From NCBI GenBank assembly GCA_026770575.1, contig MU657174.1, forward strand, positions 237,078-274,184: a DNA stretch of 37,107 nucleotides, given 5' to 3'. The translations under genes were made by a program, and so were the position numbers. Source of the stretch: Pelagophyceae sp. CCMP2097. Its lineage: Eukaryota > Sar > Pelagophyceae. Positions 1 to 11,701 of this stretch are shown here, piece by piece; the stretch's first letter is position 1; each line of letters opens with the position of its first letter. Under the pieces are notes generated by a model. That model worked only from the letters and a program-made list of their open reading frames with translations. It had not been told where the DNA came from and did no database searches.

Positions 1-718
1 TACTTAAGATTTGATATGAACCTCCCGAGGCGCGATTATCGAGCGCAGCGAGCCAAGTTTCGCCCAAACGAACGCGCAAAAGGGGGGCTGCCGAGCCTAG
101 GCCCGACGGCCTTCCCCGAGCCGGCAGGCGAGGTCTGGCGGCGGCGCGCGCACGCGCGGTACGTCCCGGTCGCGGAACCGGCTTCTTATCGGATGCCACT
201 GACCGCATCGCGAAGTTAGAGCGCTTCAGGCGAGACCATTTTCGGACACACCGAAAACAGCCCGCGCGCCTCCAGGGGAAAGGAGGCTCGCGGTTCCGGG
301 GTATAGGCGCCGTGGCGCGTCCGTCGCGACACTCCTGACCCCAGGGGACGTCGGTGCGCGGCTGGGCGGTGCCTCCAAGTTCGGAGTTTGAGAGCAAAAA
401 CGGAGCTCGATCCGTTAACCGGAGCTAAGTCCGGTAAGGCTTTTTACACGAGTGACCTAAAATTTATTCAGCGATTTCGGCTCGCTGCGCTCGAAAAGCG
501 CGTCTAGTTCCAGGGCGGCGGCGCCGCCGCGGGTGCTCGGCTCTGGGCAACCACTGGGGTTGATATTACGGGGGTATCGAGGGTTCGTGACCGGGGCCTC
601 TGATATTGACAGACATGGAGGAGGGGGTGTGATCTTCGGCTGCGAGGCTCACAAGCAGGCTCGTTTGCGCCCGGGGGCACTTTTGGCCGGCTGCGCGGCT
701 TTGCGGGCCCGCGGCCGG
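1..718. other. Intergenic left edge, no supported gene
   Basis: Positions 1-718 lie downstream of the stop codon of the zinc-finger gene on the minus strand. The short open frames here have no recognisable domain and no partner exon, so I call no gene. The stretch is mixed in composition, with a short AT-rich patch near 440-475. I see no RNA gene, inverted repeat or tandem repeat worth naming. Confidence 0.5.
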
Positions 719-3163
719 TCAGAGCGCCTCCTGCGGCGTGCGGCACGTGAGCTTGCCGCCCCACAGGCGCGCGGCGGAGCACGTCCACGCTTCCGCGACG
801 GAAGCGCGGTCAAACGCCTCGGGGACGCGGCGAGACTTTTTGCACTTGGTGCACACCGCCGGCTCCGCGTGGTACGCCACCGCCGCCTCCTCGGTCTCGG
901 CGGCCTCGGGCTCTGCGGCCGCGCCGTCGGCCGCGGGCTCGGGCTCGTCGCGCGCACGCTTCTTCGCCGGCTCCTTCTCCTTGGCCGCCTTTGGTTCCTT
1001 GGCCGCCTTTGGTTCCTTGGGCGCCTTGGGCGCCTTGGGCGCCTTGGGCTCCTTGGGCGCCTTGGGCTCCTTGGGCTCTTTGGGGGCCTTGGGCTCCTTT
1101 GGAGCCTTTGGCTCCTTTGGAGCCTTGGGCTCCTTGGGTGCCTTGGGCTCCTTTGGCGCGGCCTTTGCCTTCTTCTTCGGCGGCGCCTTTCCTGACTCCC
1201 GTGAGCCCTCGTCGTCCGCGGCCGCGTCGGCGGCGTCGGCCGCGGGTTCAGCGGCGGCCTCGGGCGCCGACGCGGCCTCGACCGCGGCCTCGACCGCGGC
1301 CTCGACCGCGGCGTCGACCGCGGCGTCTGGCGCCGCGGCGTCGGCGTCGGCCGGCGCGGCGTCGTCGGCGGGCGCCGGCGCGTTGGTGGCTTCGTCGGCC
1401 TCTGCGGCCTTGAGCTCGGCCTTCGTCGCTTTCTTCTTGCGTGCTTTCTTAGGCGGCGGCGCCGCCACGTCTTCCTCTTTCGCCGCCGCCGCCGCCGCCG
1501 CCGCCACGTCGGCGGCGTCGGCGGCGTCGACGGCCGCCGCGGGCGCAGTAGCGTCGGGGTCCGCCTCTTTCGCCTTTTTCGGCTTTTTCGGCTCGGCTTT
1601 CACCTTAGGTGCTTTCTTCTCGACCGCAGCCGGCTCTTCAGGCGCGGCGTGGCCCGCGTCCGCCAGCCTGGCGCACCAGCCGGACGCGGTCCACTCGCGG
1701 ATGATCTTGAGCGACGAGGGCCCGATGCCGTTCAAGCCCACAACGTCCTCGACGCCGACGACGACGCGCGGCGTCAGCTTTAAAGACAGCGCCACGTTGG
1801 AAAACGCAGCCGCACGGTTCGCGTCACCGCCTTCGTTTTCAATCTTCGACAAGAGGCGGAACATGCTCACCAGCTTGGAGTTGGGGCCGTACTCTGGGAC
1901 AAGCGCCGCCGCCTTCTTCGCAGAGACTTTCTTCGGGCCCGCGTCCGTCTTCATCTTTTTCGCCTTTGGCTCCTCCGCTGAACCGTAGCCGCGCTTGGAG
2001 TCTTGCAAAGGCTCTCGTACCATGGCCGCCGCCTTGAACCCGCACTTGACGCCGTGCTCGACGTTTTCGTCGTAGTGGCCCGGGCACTCAAATTGGCAGT
2101 CCTCCACAAACACAATCTTCCCCATGCCGCACGTCGGGCACCTTGGCAGCAGGCCTTTTACCGCGCGGTCCACGCAGCGCTCCACGAGCTCGTCCTTTGT
2201 GCCGGTGACGAGCTGGTCGTTGCTGCGCATGACGTCAGCCAAGTCTTTGAGTTTCAGCTTGGCGTACTTTTGGTACGCCACCACCTCCGCCGCCGTCGTC
2301 TCCGCCCCCGCCGCCGCCGCCACCTCCCACGCCGACCACTCGCCGTCGACGACGGGCGCCGCCGCCGCGCGGGGCACGTAGCCGTCGGCGCACGTCATTT
2401 CAGCTACGGCAGCGTCAAGCCCCGCGGCCCAGTCGTCCACCGCGAACAGCTGCGAGTCGCCGCCCTCCAGCGCGGCCGTGCACGCCTCGCGCACGCCCTC
2501 GACGTCGAGGCCCTCGACCTACGCCAACGGGCTCTTGGAATCGGGCTTGGGCGGAACGCGGCAGTTTGAAACAATATTTCAAAAGCCAGTGTCCCACAGC
2601 GACGCCGCGCGGCTGGGATACGTTCTCCTCCATCCACTGGAGCACCTCGGCCTTGCCGCCCTTGACGGCTTTCCGCGGAAACCTGTTTCGAAAATCGTGT
2701 GCGAAGCCGCCCCGCGCCGTTGCACTCGTCACGCTCCGACGCCTCTGGCGGGGCTTTGGACGCACGGGTAGCAGCCGGCGTGGAACCAGCCCGTGTTCGC
2801 GTAGTCGCCCTCGCCCTTTGGCACCGCGGCGAGGCGGCACACCTACGAACGGCGCGTTCGGTTCTTTGGCCGTCCCAGCGCTTCTTCGCCCGTGCCCAGC
2901 GGCCGCGCGGCGCCTCGGTGGGCCGCGGCCCCCGAGAAGCGGTCTTGTCGACGGGAAAATGGCGGCGACAGGCGCACCCCCTTTGTGATCGTCTTGCCGC
3001 CTACGAAACGCGTCGAGGCTCGCGACGATTCACCCTTCTATCTCCGCCGTTTCGACGCACACGTCTTGGACTTGCACTTGGCGCGGGCGGACTTGGCCAG
3101 CTCGGCGACGGCCTTGCCGTGGTGCTCGGCCTCGGCGCCGTCGTCCTCTACCTTCGTACTCAT
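719..3163 (-). CDS. PARP-type zinc finger / PADR1 / HhH / CW-finger nuclear protein
   Basis: Five exons read on the minus strand: 3163-3061, 3000-2978, 2842-2766, 2682-2622 and 2518-719 (about 687 residues). Exons 1-5 rebuild a PARP-type finger: a Cys pair in CKSKTC, then ITKGVCRL, then WFHAGC, then VEGLDVEG, which resembles the IEGFD end of the family. Next come a PADR1 domain (LVTGTKDELVERC, PRCPTCG, then further Cys) and a pol-beta-like helix-hairpin-helix segment (EDVVGLNGIGPSS). A long Lys-Glu-Pro/Ala tail follows. The C-terminus looks like a CW finger (CTKCKKSRRVPEAF, later WTC and LTC). Known family members bind DNA breaks (PARP finger, PADR1) and methylated histone tails (CW). No PARP catalytic domain is present, so this is probably a chromatin or DNA-damage reader rather than an ADP-ribosyltransferase. 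The first Cys pair is spaced C-x4-C, wider than usual. Donors are three GTGCG and one GTATC. Confidence 0.75.
962..1175 (-). repeat. Tandem KEPKAP-coding repeat
   Basis: Inside the last exon of the zinc-finger gene, an imperfect tandem array of roughly 15-18 nt units encodes runs of KEPKAP and KEPKAA. The protein product is a histone-H1-like, Lys/Pro/Ala-rich disordered basic tail, probably for non-specific DNA contact. Unit count is likely to vary between strains. Alanine/aspartate-rich low-complexity sequence lies just upstream in the same exon. Confidence 0.85.
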
Positions 3164-3541
3164 CTCGAGATCACTCTTCGCCAATCTCAGGTGATTTTGG
3201 AAACTGTCATTCCAATCGGCCCAAAAGATTCCGATGGCGCCAACGTTGACGCCCCAGAGGCGCCCCAAGCACGTCTGTCCACCTTCCACCCGCTGCCTCG
3301 CCCGTCCGGCCGGCGAGGAACGTCGATGCGATGCAGGGGTCGCATGCCCCCGCCCTCTCCGGCGCTGCTCGCGACGCCGGTACCGCGGTCTCGCAGGAGG
3401 CGCCTCTTTCGTCGTTGCTGGGCGCCGTGTGTCGTGTATCGAACTGTACGACATGAAAATCGTGTTTATGGACATCTACCTAAGCGGCGCCTTTTCGGCG
3501 CGTCTCGCGCGTCGGCGCGCCGGTCCCTTGTTCGCACGGCA
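3164..3541. other. Intergenic between two minus-strand genes
   Basis: This 378-bp interval separates the end of the kinesin gene from the start of the zinc-finger gene, both on the minus strand. It must hold the kinesin 3' UTR and the zinc-finger promoter. An open minus-strand frame runs through most of it, continuous with the first zinc-finger exon. I place the start at the ATG at 3163 because conserved sequence begins there. No repeat or RNA gene was seen. Confidence 0.5.
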
Positions 3542-6500
3542 TCATTCAAAGTCGTCGTCGTAGTCGTCGGCCTCGTCGGGTTGCGGCGGCCGGCGCTTGG
3601 GCGGCGGCGGCGCCTCGGGCGCGGCGGGCCTGGCCGCTTTTTGAGGCGAAGACGAGAGCGGCCGCGAGCTCAGCGGCGACGCTTTCGCCGCCACCGGCAG
3701 CGCGCGCTGCGGTGGCCGCAAGGGCGCCGGCTGCGCCAGAGCGGCGGAGACGAGCTTGCCGACGGCGCCGATGAGCAAGTGCGCGTCTACCGTGTCGGCG
3801 GTTTCGTCGCTCAAGGGGCCTTGCAAGTCCATCGGCAAATCCTCCTTCCGCAGCAGGTGCGCCTTCAACTGCGCGTGGATCTTGCGCACGCCCTGGCGCA
3901 CGGCCTCTGCGTCGCGCGAAAGGCGCTGCATCTCCGCGGACTTTTCCGAAGTGGCGCCGAGATCCTCCTCGAGGCGCGTCCGCTCGCGCGACTGGTACGT
4001 CTCCAGCCGGTCCTGCGTGTCGGCCAAATCGTCGCGCATGTCCGCGAGCTGGTCCGTCAAGCGGACGTACGCCTCGGCGCCGATGTCGCGCTCCTCTTGC
4101 GAGGCTTCCACGTGCGACGTCAAAATCTCCTCCTTCTCCCGCGCCGAATCGCGCTCCTCCTGCGCCACCGAAAGCGCCAGCTCGGCCTCCTCGCAGTCCT
4201 TCTGCAGATCGCCGGCCTCGCGCCGCGCCTCGGCGACGTCGGCTTCTGCCGAAGCGACGGCCGCCGACTTTGCTGCCGAGTCCTTCTCCGCCTGCACTAA
4301 TTGAGCCTCGAGCGCCTCGCAGTCCGCCTGCAGCGTCAGCGTCCGGTTCTCCAGCGCCAGCTGAGCGCGCTCCGCCGCCGCGACCTTGGCCGCCTCCAGA
4401 GCGGCAGCCTCGCCGAGCCTTTGGCAGTCGCCTTTCAGTTTTTGCGCCGTCCTATCACTCTCATCCGCCCTCTGGTCCGCCTCCCCAGCCAGGCGCTGCG
4501 CCGCCTCGGCGCCGCGCACGGCCTCGGCACGCGCGGCCTCGCCGTCGGTGAAGCGCTGCCGTAAATCGGCGTTGCGAGCCTCCGCCGCCTCCAGAGCAGC
4601 CTGCGCCACAGTCGAACCGCCGCGCTGCGCCTCGACGTCGCCCCGCGCTGCCTTCAACAGTTTGGCCTGCTCCTCGAAAGCCTCGGCCGCCCGCTTCGCC
4701 TCGGCCTGTCCCGCCTCGAGAGACCTTTTCGCCGCCGAAAGCTCGCGTTGCTGAGTCGAGGCAGAGGCGTCCGCGGCGACCTTGGCCACCACTAAGTCGT
4801 CAGCGCTCGACTTTGCTGTATTGAGCTGGCTGGCCAAGTCGTCGGCTTGAGTCGTTTTCGCTCCTAAAGCGCCTTGCAGGCCCGCGACGTCTGCTGTGAG
4901 GCTCGAACACTTTGAAGTCAAAGCGGAGATGCAAGTCTCGGCCGATTGTCTCGACGCTTCCAACGAGGCGCGGAGCGAGGCGGCCTCGGTCTCTGAGACG
5001 GACTGATTCGCCTCGGTCTGCGCCTCTAATCGGGCGTTCGTCTCGGCGGTGTGTCGTATCGAATCCTGCTTCCAGCTCTCCGCGTCCCGCACCTGCCTCT
5101 CCAAGTCAGCAGTGCGCTGCGCCGACAATTGCAAAGCCTCCGCGTCCTTCTGCGCCGTCGCGGCTACAGCCTTGGCCGATTCGTTTGCGACTTTGAGCTC
5201 GGCGGTCACGTCGGATACTTTTTGCTGCTCCGACTCGAGGACATACCTCTCCTCGTCCAGCACCGCAGACGCCTGGGCCAACTTCTCCTCGCTTTCGCGC
5301 GCCCCGGCCTGCAGCTCCGACACTTGAGCCTCGAGGCGGTCAGACTCGCCCGAGAGTCTTGAAGACTTTTGCGCCTCGGCGTCGCCCCTCGCCTCTGACG
5401 CACTCAGCCGCGTCTCCGCAGCGGCGCAGCGGTCCTCGAGCGCCATCAGAGCGGCCTTGAGCTCCGCCGTCACAACGTTCGCCTCGTCGAGGCGCTGCAG
5501 CGCCGCGGCGCCGGAGGCCTCTGCGCGCGCACGAGCGTCACCGAGCGCCGTCACTTCGAGGATCAATCCTTCGGCGCGGCCCCTTTCAGCCTCGGACGCC
5601 TCGCGCTGCGCGCGCGCCGCGTCCGCGGCCGACGCGCGCATGGCGCCCGCAAACGCCGCCGCGCCTTGCCTCATGGCGCCTTCGAGCGTTGACGTCTCCT
5701 TCGACAACTTCGCAGAAGCCACCTGTGCCTTGGAGGCCAGGTCGGCGGCGGACATTGCGCCCTCGGGCTGCGCGGCCGGGGCGCGCTCGCGGATCTCCAG
5801 CGCCGCGCGGCACGCGCCGACGCTGCCGCCGGAAATGGGCGTGGCTTTGTCGTCTTCAAAGGTCCATTTCGTCACTCGTAGACGATAAGACGCGTGGGCC
5901 GCCGTCGAGGCCACGGCGCAACGCCCCTGCGCGTCCACGGCCGCCGTCGCCACGGCGGCCCACTTGCCCTCGTCTTTCGCCTCAAGAATCACCTCCAGAG
6001 GCCGCGAGGTAACGTAGGCCGAGGCCGGCTTGGGCGGCTGCGAGCTCGACCGGTGCGCCGCCGCCGCGAGGGCCAGGATCTGCAGCAAAGCGTTCGTGCC
6101 CTCGACGCCGGCGCCGGCGACGATGGTCTCGGCGGTGGCCTCGAAGCCTTTGAGAGTGACCGTGATTCCGCCGTCTGTCTTCTTCCATGCCATTCCAGCC
6201 TTTGCGAGGCCCGACGCTGCGGCGCACGTCTCGAGCACGGCCTCAAAGTACGCGCGCCGTGCCTCCTTTGCGTCGGCGGTGTCGGCGTGCGCCGCCGCCA
6301 CTTGAGCGGCGACTTGCGAGAGCGAAGGCGCCTCGGGCCCGAGCCACCCGCTGCCCGCCGCAGCGTCCAAAGCGCCGAAGACGTCCTGCAAGAAACGCAC
6401 GGGCGGCCGCTTCAACAAAGTCGCCGCCTTGTCCGGCTTTAACCGCAAGGCCGCCCAGCTGATAACGCTTCCGAGCGCCTCGACGGTCGCGTCCGGGTCC

Positions 6501-9165
6501 GCCGACACACCTCCAAAGTCTGCGGCGCTGTCCGCTGGCGGGCCGACGGCGGCGGGCCGCGGCACCGCGCCGGCCTGCAGAACGACGGCGGCGAGCGCGG
6601 ACAGCTCTGCGAGGTCGAAGGTGAGGTGCCCCTGGGGATCTGTTGACTCGGCCGCCCACCCCAAAGCACAAGAGCCGCCGGGCTTGGCGCCGGAGAGCGC
6701 CGCTGCGGCGCACTCGCCCGACGACGCGCTTGTAGCCGCCGCGCGGCCCGCGCGGTCCGGGGTGCCCGCGCGCGCCACTCGAGCTTGGAGTTCGGCCTCG
6801 ACGGCTTCCAACTCCGCTAAGCCGCCCACGGCCGTCGCCGCCGCTGCCGCGGTCGCCGCCGCCTCGACGAGCTTGTCGGCGCATCCCGCCATGGCGGCGT
6901 CGCCGCGGGCGTTGTCGCGCAGCACGTCGCCGAGCTGCAAAGCCATTGCGGAGAGGTCGTCCGTCTCGGCCAGCCGCGAAGACTCGCCCCGGCCGAGCGT
7001 GCCCCCGCCCGTGCTCCCGACCGAGTTGCGAGAAGCGCCGCGCTGCACGAGGCGCGCGCGCGCCGCGTCGGCGGCGCGGCGGAAGCCTGACCGCCTCATG
7101 GTGCATTGCTCCAAAACGAGCTTTACACGGTCCTTCTTCCGCGCATCCTCCTTCCGCCGCCGCTCGTCCTTTGGCGTGTCCTCCGGCTCCGCCGAATCGT
7201 AGTCGGCCTGGACGAGGCCGACGAGGTCGTTGGCCATCGTCTGCAACGACTCCTCATCGCGAGAGATCTTGGCCAGCTCAGACGATAAAAGCCCCAAGCG
7301 AGACTCGACGGCGTCGGCGGCCCCACGCTTCACGATGGCCTCGGCGGCGGCGTCACGGTCCCCCTCGCCCTCGCTGCTGGGCAGCACGGCGCGCATGTCC
7401 GCGGCCAAGGCGTCGCAAAAGACTCCGACGTGCGACCGCCTGTCCGAGAGGCGCGCCTCCAACGCTCGAAGCGCGCGCGCCGCGTCGGCCCACTTTAAAG
7501 GCAGGCCGAGCTCCTTGACGCTCAGCTCGACGTCTTGTTTTTGCCGGAGCAAGTCAAATCGGCGGCGCCGCTCGCCCTCGGCCCTCCGCGCCGCGTCTTT
7601 GTGCGCTTTTTTCATCTTCGCCACCTCCGTCTCGTGCCGCTCGCTCTCCTTGAGCTTGTCCTGCCAGGTGGAGGACCGGAGCTTTTCGATTTCGAAGATT
7701 TGCTTTGCGACTTTGGCCTCTGCCACTTTCAAAGACTCGACGTCCATCCCTGAGACTTCCCTCGACTCGACGACGCCGACTTGGGAAATCTCGTCCGCTT
7801 TCGACTCCAGCAGCTTCTTCAGCTTGGCGATCTCGTCGTTCAACTGCGAGATCTGCGAGGCCTCTTCGTTCTTGGTGGCCGTGATCTTGATCGTTTTCGC
7901 GCGTGCCGCGTAGCGCAACGTCGAAATCGTCTCCTTCGCGTTCGCTTTCGCAGGCGACAGCGTCGCGAGCATGGTGCATAAGGCGTTGCCGCCCAAAGAC
8001 TCTTGCAGCACGCGCGTGAGCTTGGAGTCTCGGTACGGGATAAAGACGCCCTTCTTGCCGCGTGCCTTTTCCACCAAGCCATTAATGACACTCCCAAGCG
8101 TCGACAACGACTTGTTGATGTTCGCGCCCTCTTTCAGCCTCGACCCGGTGGCGCCCGTGCGGTCGGCGCGCTCGGAGCCGGCGAGGTCGACGAGGTTGAG
8201 CTTGGAATAAACGTTCTTCGATTCGTCCATCGCATCCTTTTGATGGACCGTGAGCAAGCAGACGGAGTGCGACCTGGAGGACTCGGCGTTCATCGCGGTG
8301 GACGCCACGGTGCGGTTGGAAGAGCCGATGTCCATGAGCTCCATGATCTTCGGGGCATCGGGGGCCACAATCTGCTGCAAACCTTTGACGTGGATCCCAA
8401 GGACAGGGTGCTCCTTGATGGCCAGGCCGCCCGCCTTTTCCTTCTCCTTGCGCGGCGTCGGGTCCAGCAAGTCGAAGATGATTTCGTTGTAAATCTCAAA
8501 GTACGAGCACTGCACCAGAAAACGGCGGTCCGCGTGCTCAGTCGTCTCCGCGCGGATGCCTAGTGTCTCGAAGATCGCTCTTTCGACGGCGTCAACCCTC
8601 GTCGCTGCCTCCGCGTCAAGCCGGGACACCTGACGCTGACCCCATACGGTCGAAAATCGCGTCGTTGATCCGCGGCAAAAGCCCGCGCTGCTCGGGGTTG
8701 TGGATGAGGCCCGTCATGCTCCAGGACTTGCCCGAGCCCGTCTGGCCGTACGTGAAGACTGTCGAGTTGAAGCCCGCGAACGCCGCGTCGATCACCGGCA
8801 GCCTGGAAGCCAGGCGTCCAAACACAGAAACACGCAGGGGTGCATTTTCCCCGCCCGGCGCCCCGCGCGCGCGCCGTCGTCGCGGTCATGGCCGGACGCA
8901 CCCGACGTCGCGGAAGACTTCGGCTTGGGTGGACTCCTCATCGTAGACGTAGTCAAACGCGAACCTGCGACGACGTCATCAAACCTGCGGCCGCGGCGTG
9001 GGCGCGTCGCAATAGGCAAAAAACGCACTCCACTTCATCTTCGCCGTCTTTGAGACGCGCCGACGAGCCCTCCTTTGTAAAGCAGGAAGTGTCGCCTTCC
9101 CCGAGCTCCTTCTTCGACAACGGCCGGCACCGCAGCGCCACGCGCACGTTCGTCACCGCCGCCAT
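3542..9165 (-). CDS. Kinesin-3-like motor with very long coiled-coil tail
   Basis: Four exons on the minus strand: 9165-9029, 8964-8902, 8802-8648 and 8604-3542 (about 1805 residues). It is a plus-end-type microtubule motor by family. The N-terminal motor begins VRVALRCRPLS. It has the ATP-binding GQTGSGKS at about residues 86-93, switch I (NAESSRSH), switch II (DLAGSERA) and the family block RDSKLTRVLQESLGGN. The switch II context (ADRTGATGSRLKEGANINKS) and the neck STWQDKL favour kinesin-3 over kinesin-1. I found no FHA, PH or CAP-Gly domain after the neck. The rest is Ala/Glu/Gln/Arg-rich heptad-like coiled coil with a Pro-rich, acidic C-terminus (DDYDDDFE). Introns use GTGCGT (two) and GTATGG. 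The motor exons are small and the tail is one exon of about 5 kb. A cargo- or flagella-related role is possible but not shown. Confidence 0.9.
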
Positions 9166-9565
9166 GGCCCCGCAACGCGGCGTCGCCAGCCGCGACCGGC
9201 CTTTGGACTTCCCAACGGCGCGCAGCTGGTCCGCGGTAAATATCGCCAAAAAGCGACCGGCGCGCGCGGAATCGGATCCCCATCGGCCGGAAATCAAGTG
9301 GTTCTTAGAGACCGTGGTTCGCACGGGGGCCGCGCCGCCTCAAAGCCTTATAGGCCCTTTGCGTCGCGGCGTGTGCCCAAACGCCCGCGGCCGGACGCGG
9401 GCCTGTGAACCGGGCACGCCGCCGGCGCTGGCGGGAGGAAGGTCCCTAGTCGCTTTTCGAAGTTCGAACGAAGGCGGGCGGGCCGTCTCTCCGAGTCCCT
9501 GCCGCGACGCCTCGTCGCCCGCGGGCGCGGTCCTTGACACGCTCACGCGTGCGACGCGCACCGGC
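9166..9565. promoter_or_regulatory. Divergent intergenic region (kinesin / TPR-CS gene)
   Basis: The kinesin ATG (9165, minus) and the TPR-CS ATG (9566, plus) face away from each other across this 400-bp GC-rich interval, so it should hold both promoters. I see no TATA-like box, repeat or RNA gene. Open frames cross it on both strands but carry no recognisable domain. Confidence 0.45.
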
Positions 9566-11652
9566 ATGTGGACTGGCGCCGACGCTGCGGGCGCGCCGCC
9601 GCGGGGGGGCTTCTTGAGCTACGTCGTCAAGGCTGGAGGTCTCATCGTGCGCTCAAGGCCCGACCTCGCCTCGGCGCGCGTCGCGGACCTTGACGCCGGC
9701 GTGCAAGTCCTCGTCGCCGCCGACGACGAGTGCGACCGCGCGGCCGCGGACGGCCGGACGCGCATCCGAATCTCCAAGCCCACAAGGGGTGCGCTTCTCT
9801 GTTGCTCGGGTCGCGCCTGTCAATGCTCAGGTCCCATGCGCCTCGTTTACGCGCCTCCGTAGGCTGGGTGTCGTTTAAGCGCCTCGACCCGTACGGCACG
9901 AAACACGCCATGCCGCCCAACCTCCGCGCGCGCGAGACGGCCCCGGAGTCGAGGAAGATCCAGCTCGGGACGCGGGCCACGCTCGGGTCGTCGCGCCACG
10001 ACGCGGCGTCGTCCGAGACCGGCGCGGCGTCGAGCTGCGTGGCTGCAGAGGCCCTCATCGAAAAAGGCGACTTGGACGCCGCTGAGGCGCAGCTCCGCGC
10101 CCTCCTCCTCGCGGTGCGTCCCGCGCTCCGTGACAGCGCCCAAAGGGACGCGGGCCTTGCCGGACGCGCGCCTCGACGAGAGGGAGAGACGGTGGCCCCT
10201 TTGAGCGTGGTGCGAAGTGCAGAGTCGATCCAGGCCCCGCGCGACGAGGACGCGCGTCTTTTGCTGGCCCGCGTCGCGCAGCTCCGAGCGAACCGGCGCG
10301 CCGCCATGACCGAGGTGCGCCTTGGACCGTGTCGTCTCGACGAAGTGTCGTTCATTCCAGTTCGTATCCACTCTGTGTCTCAGGCGGAGCGCCGGACCCA
10401 CGACGCTCGCGCGTTAAAGGCGCGCGCGGACGCGAACTTTGCGCAGCGGAACTGGCGGTCCGCTGCCGAAGCGTATGGCCAGCTCGTATCGGCCTCTGGC
10501 GCCGCGGACGCCGCGGACGTTGCCAAGCTTTACGCGAACCGCTCCGCGTGCCGCGCGCGCCTCCAGCAGTGGTCCCTCTCGCTCGAAGACGCGCAGAAGT
10601 GCGTCGGCCTCGCGCCGGAGTGGTCCAAGGCGTGGTTCCGCCTCGGCGCGGCGTTTGAAGGGAGTGAAAAGCTCACGGACGCCGTCACAGCTTACACAAG
10701 AGCCGCATCGCTCTGCGCCGGCACCGAGCAAAAGCACGTCCTCGCCGCGGTATTGCGCTGCGAGGCGACGCTCCGGGCGGCGGAGCGTGCGTGCATGGAC
10801 GTCGAATCCAAAGCCCTCGAGACGCCGGCGACGGTCCTCGTGCCGCCGCGGGCGCGGCCCTCGGAGGAGGACGACTTTTGCGCCGCGGACGTTTTGGCCA
10901 ACGAGCGCGCATATCGCCGCGCGAGGTCGGCCTTGCCGTTCATGTCACAAAAGCAGCTCGCGCGGCGCGCAAGAGTGCTGCGGCGCCTACAGCGCGGCAC
11001 CCACGCACCCGGCGAGAGCGACGGTGAAGCGCTCGGCGACGACGACGGCGACGACGGCTCCGAGTCGGACGTCTCGGACTCGCTTTTGGAAGACGACTTG
11101 GCAGCGGCGGGAGACTTTGGCGCCGACGACGGCCTATTGGCCTCTGAGGAGGCGGCTGCGAGCGCCGATGCGGCGGCTGCTTCCGACGGCGGCGCTCCGC
11201 CTGTCCCGCGCCCCCCAAAACGCTTCTCGCTCGTCGACGAGTACGGTCGGCGGCACCCGCGGGCGGACGCGGTGAAGCGCGCTTGGAACCTCGTGGCAGT
11301 CCACGAGACGGGCGACGGTGTCGACCGCTGCGTCTGGTGCGAGTGCAACGGCGCAAGATGGACGCAGGCCGTGCAGCGCGTCGACGTCCAGGTGCTGCGC
11401 AAGCCTCTGAACATCCGAGCCGGTGACTGCGCCGTGCGCATTGGCGCGCGGTCCCTCAAGTGTTGGCACCGGGCCACGGGCGAAGTCTGGCTTGAGGGCA
11501 CTTTGTCGGCAGATGTTGTCGTCTCCGAGTCGCACTGGTTCGTCATCGATGGTAAGCTCGAAATTTTCCTCGCGAAGAACCCCGCCGCCGTGCACGCCGG
11601 CCACGTCTCCGACGGCAACTGGAAGAGGCTCTTTCGAGACGACGACGAGTGA
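9566..11652 (+). CDS. SH3-like / TPR / CS-domain co-chaperone-like protein
   Basis: Four exons: 9566-9788, 9863-10113, 10234-10314 and 10384-11652 (about 607 residues). An N-terminal SH3-like fold is suggested by LIVRSRPD followed after the first intron by GWVSFKRLD. A TPR block follows (KARADANFAQRNWRSAAEAY, then YANRSACRARL, then AWFRLGAAFE), of the kind that binds Hsp70/Hsp90 tails. After an acidic linker comes a C-terminal CS (p23/NudC-like) domain: RWTQAVQRVDVQV, then WLEGTLSADVVVSESHW and LEIFLAKN. TPR plus CS suggests an Hsp90-linked co-chaperone, as in SGT1 or NudC relatives, but the SH3-like front end is not part of those. Introns 2 and 3 (120 and 69 nt) are multiples of three without stops, so retention would stay in frame. 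All three donors are GTGCG. Confidence 0.8.
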
Positions 11653-11701
11653 GTTGCATCCCCGCAGACGCCTTTTGTACGATGCCGCACCTGTTTATAC
11701 G

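Noticed and set aside
16..219. Open frame at the left edge as a small gene
   Set aside because: Arg/Pro-rich, no domain, no splice partner; typical of random GC-rich sequence.
738..1988. Long plus-strand open frame (about 416 codons) opposite the zinc-finger gene
   Set aside because: It is the antisense shadow of the GC-rich last exon; its translation is Ala/Ser/Leu low complexity with no domain, while the minus strand has PADR1 and CW motifs.
2699..4300. Long plus-strand frame of 533 codons
   Set aside because: It is antisense to the zinc-finger first exons and the kinesin tail, and has no recognisable motif.
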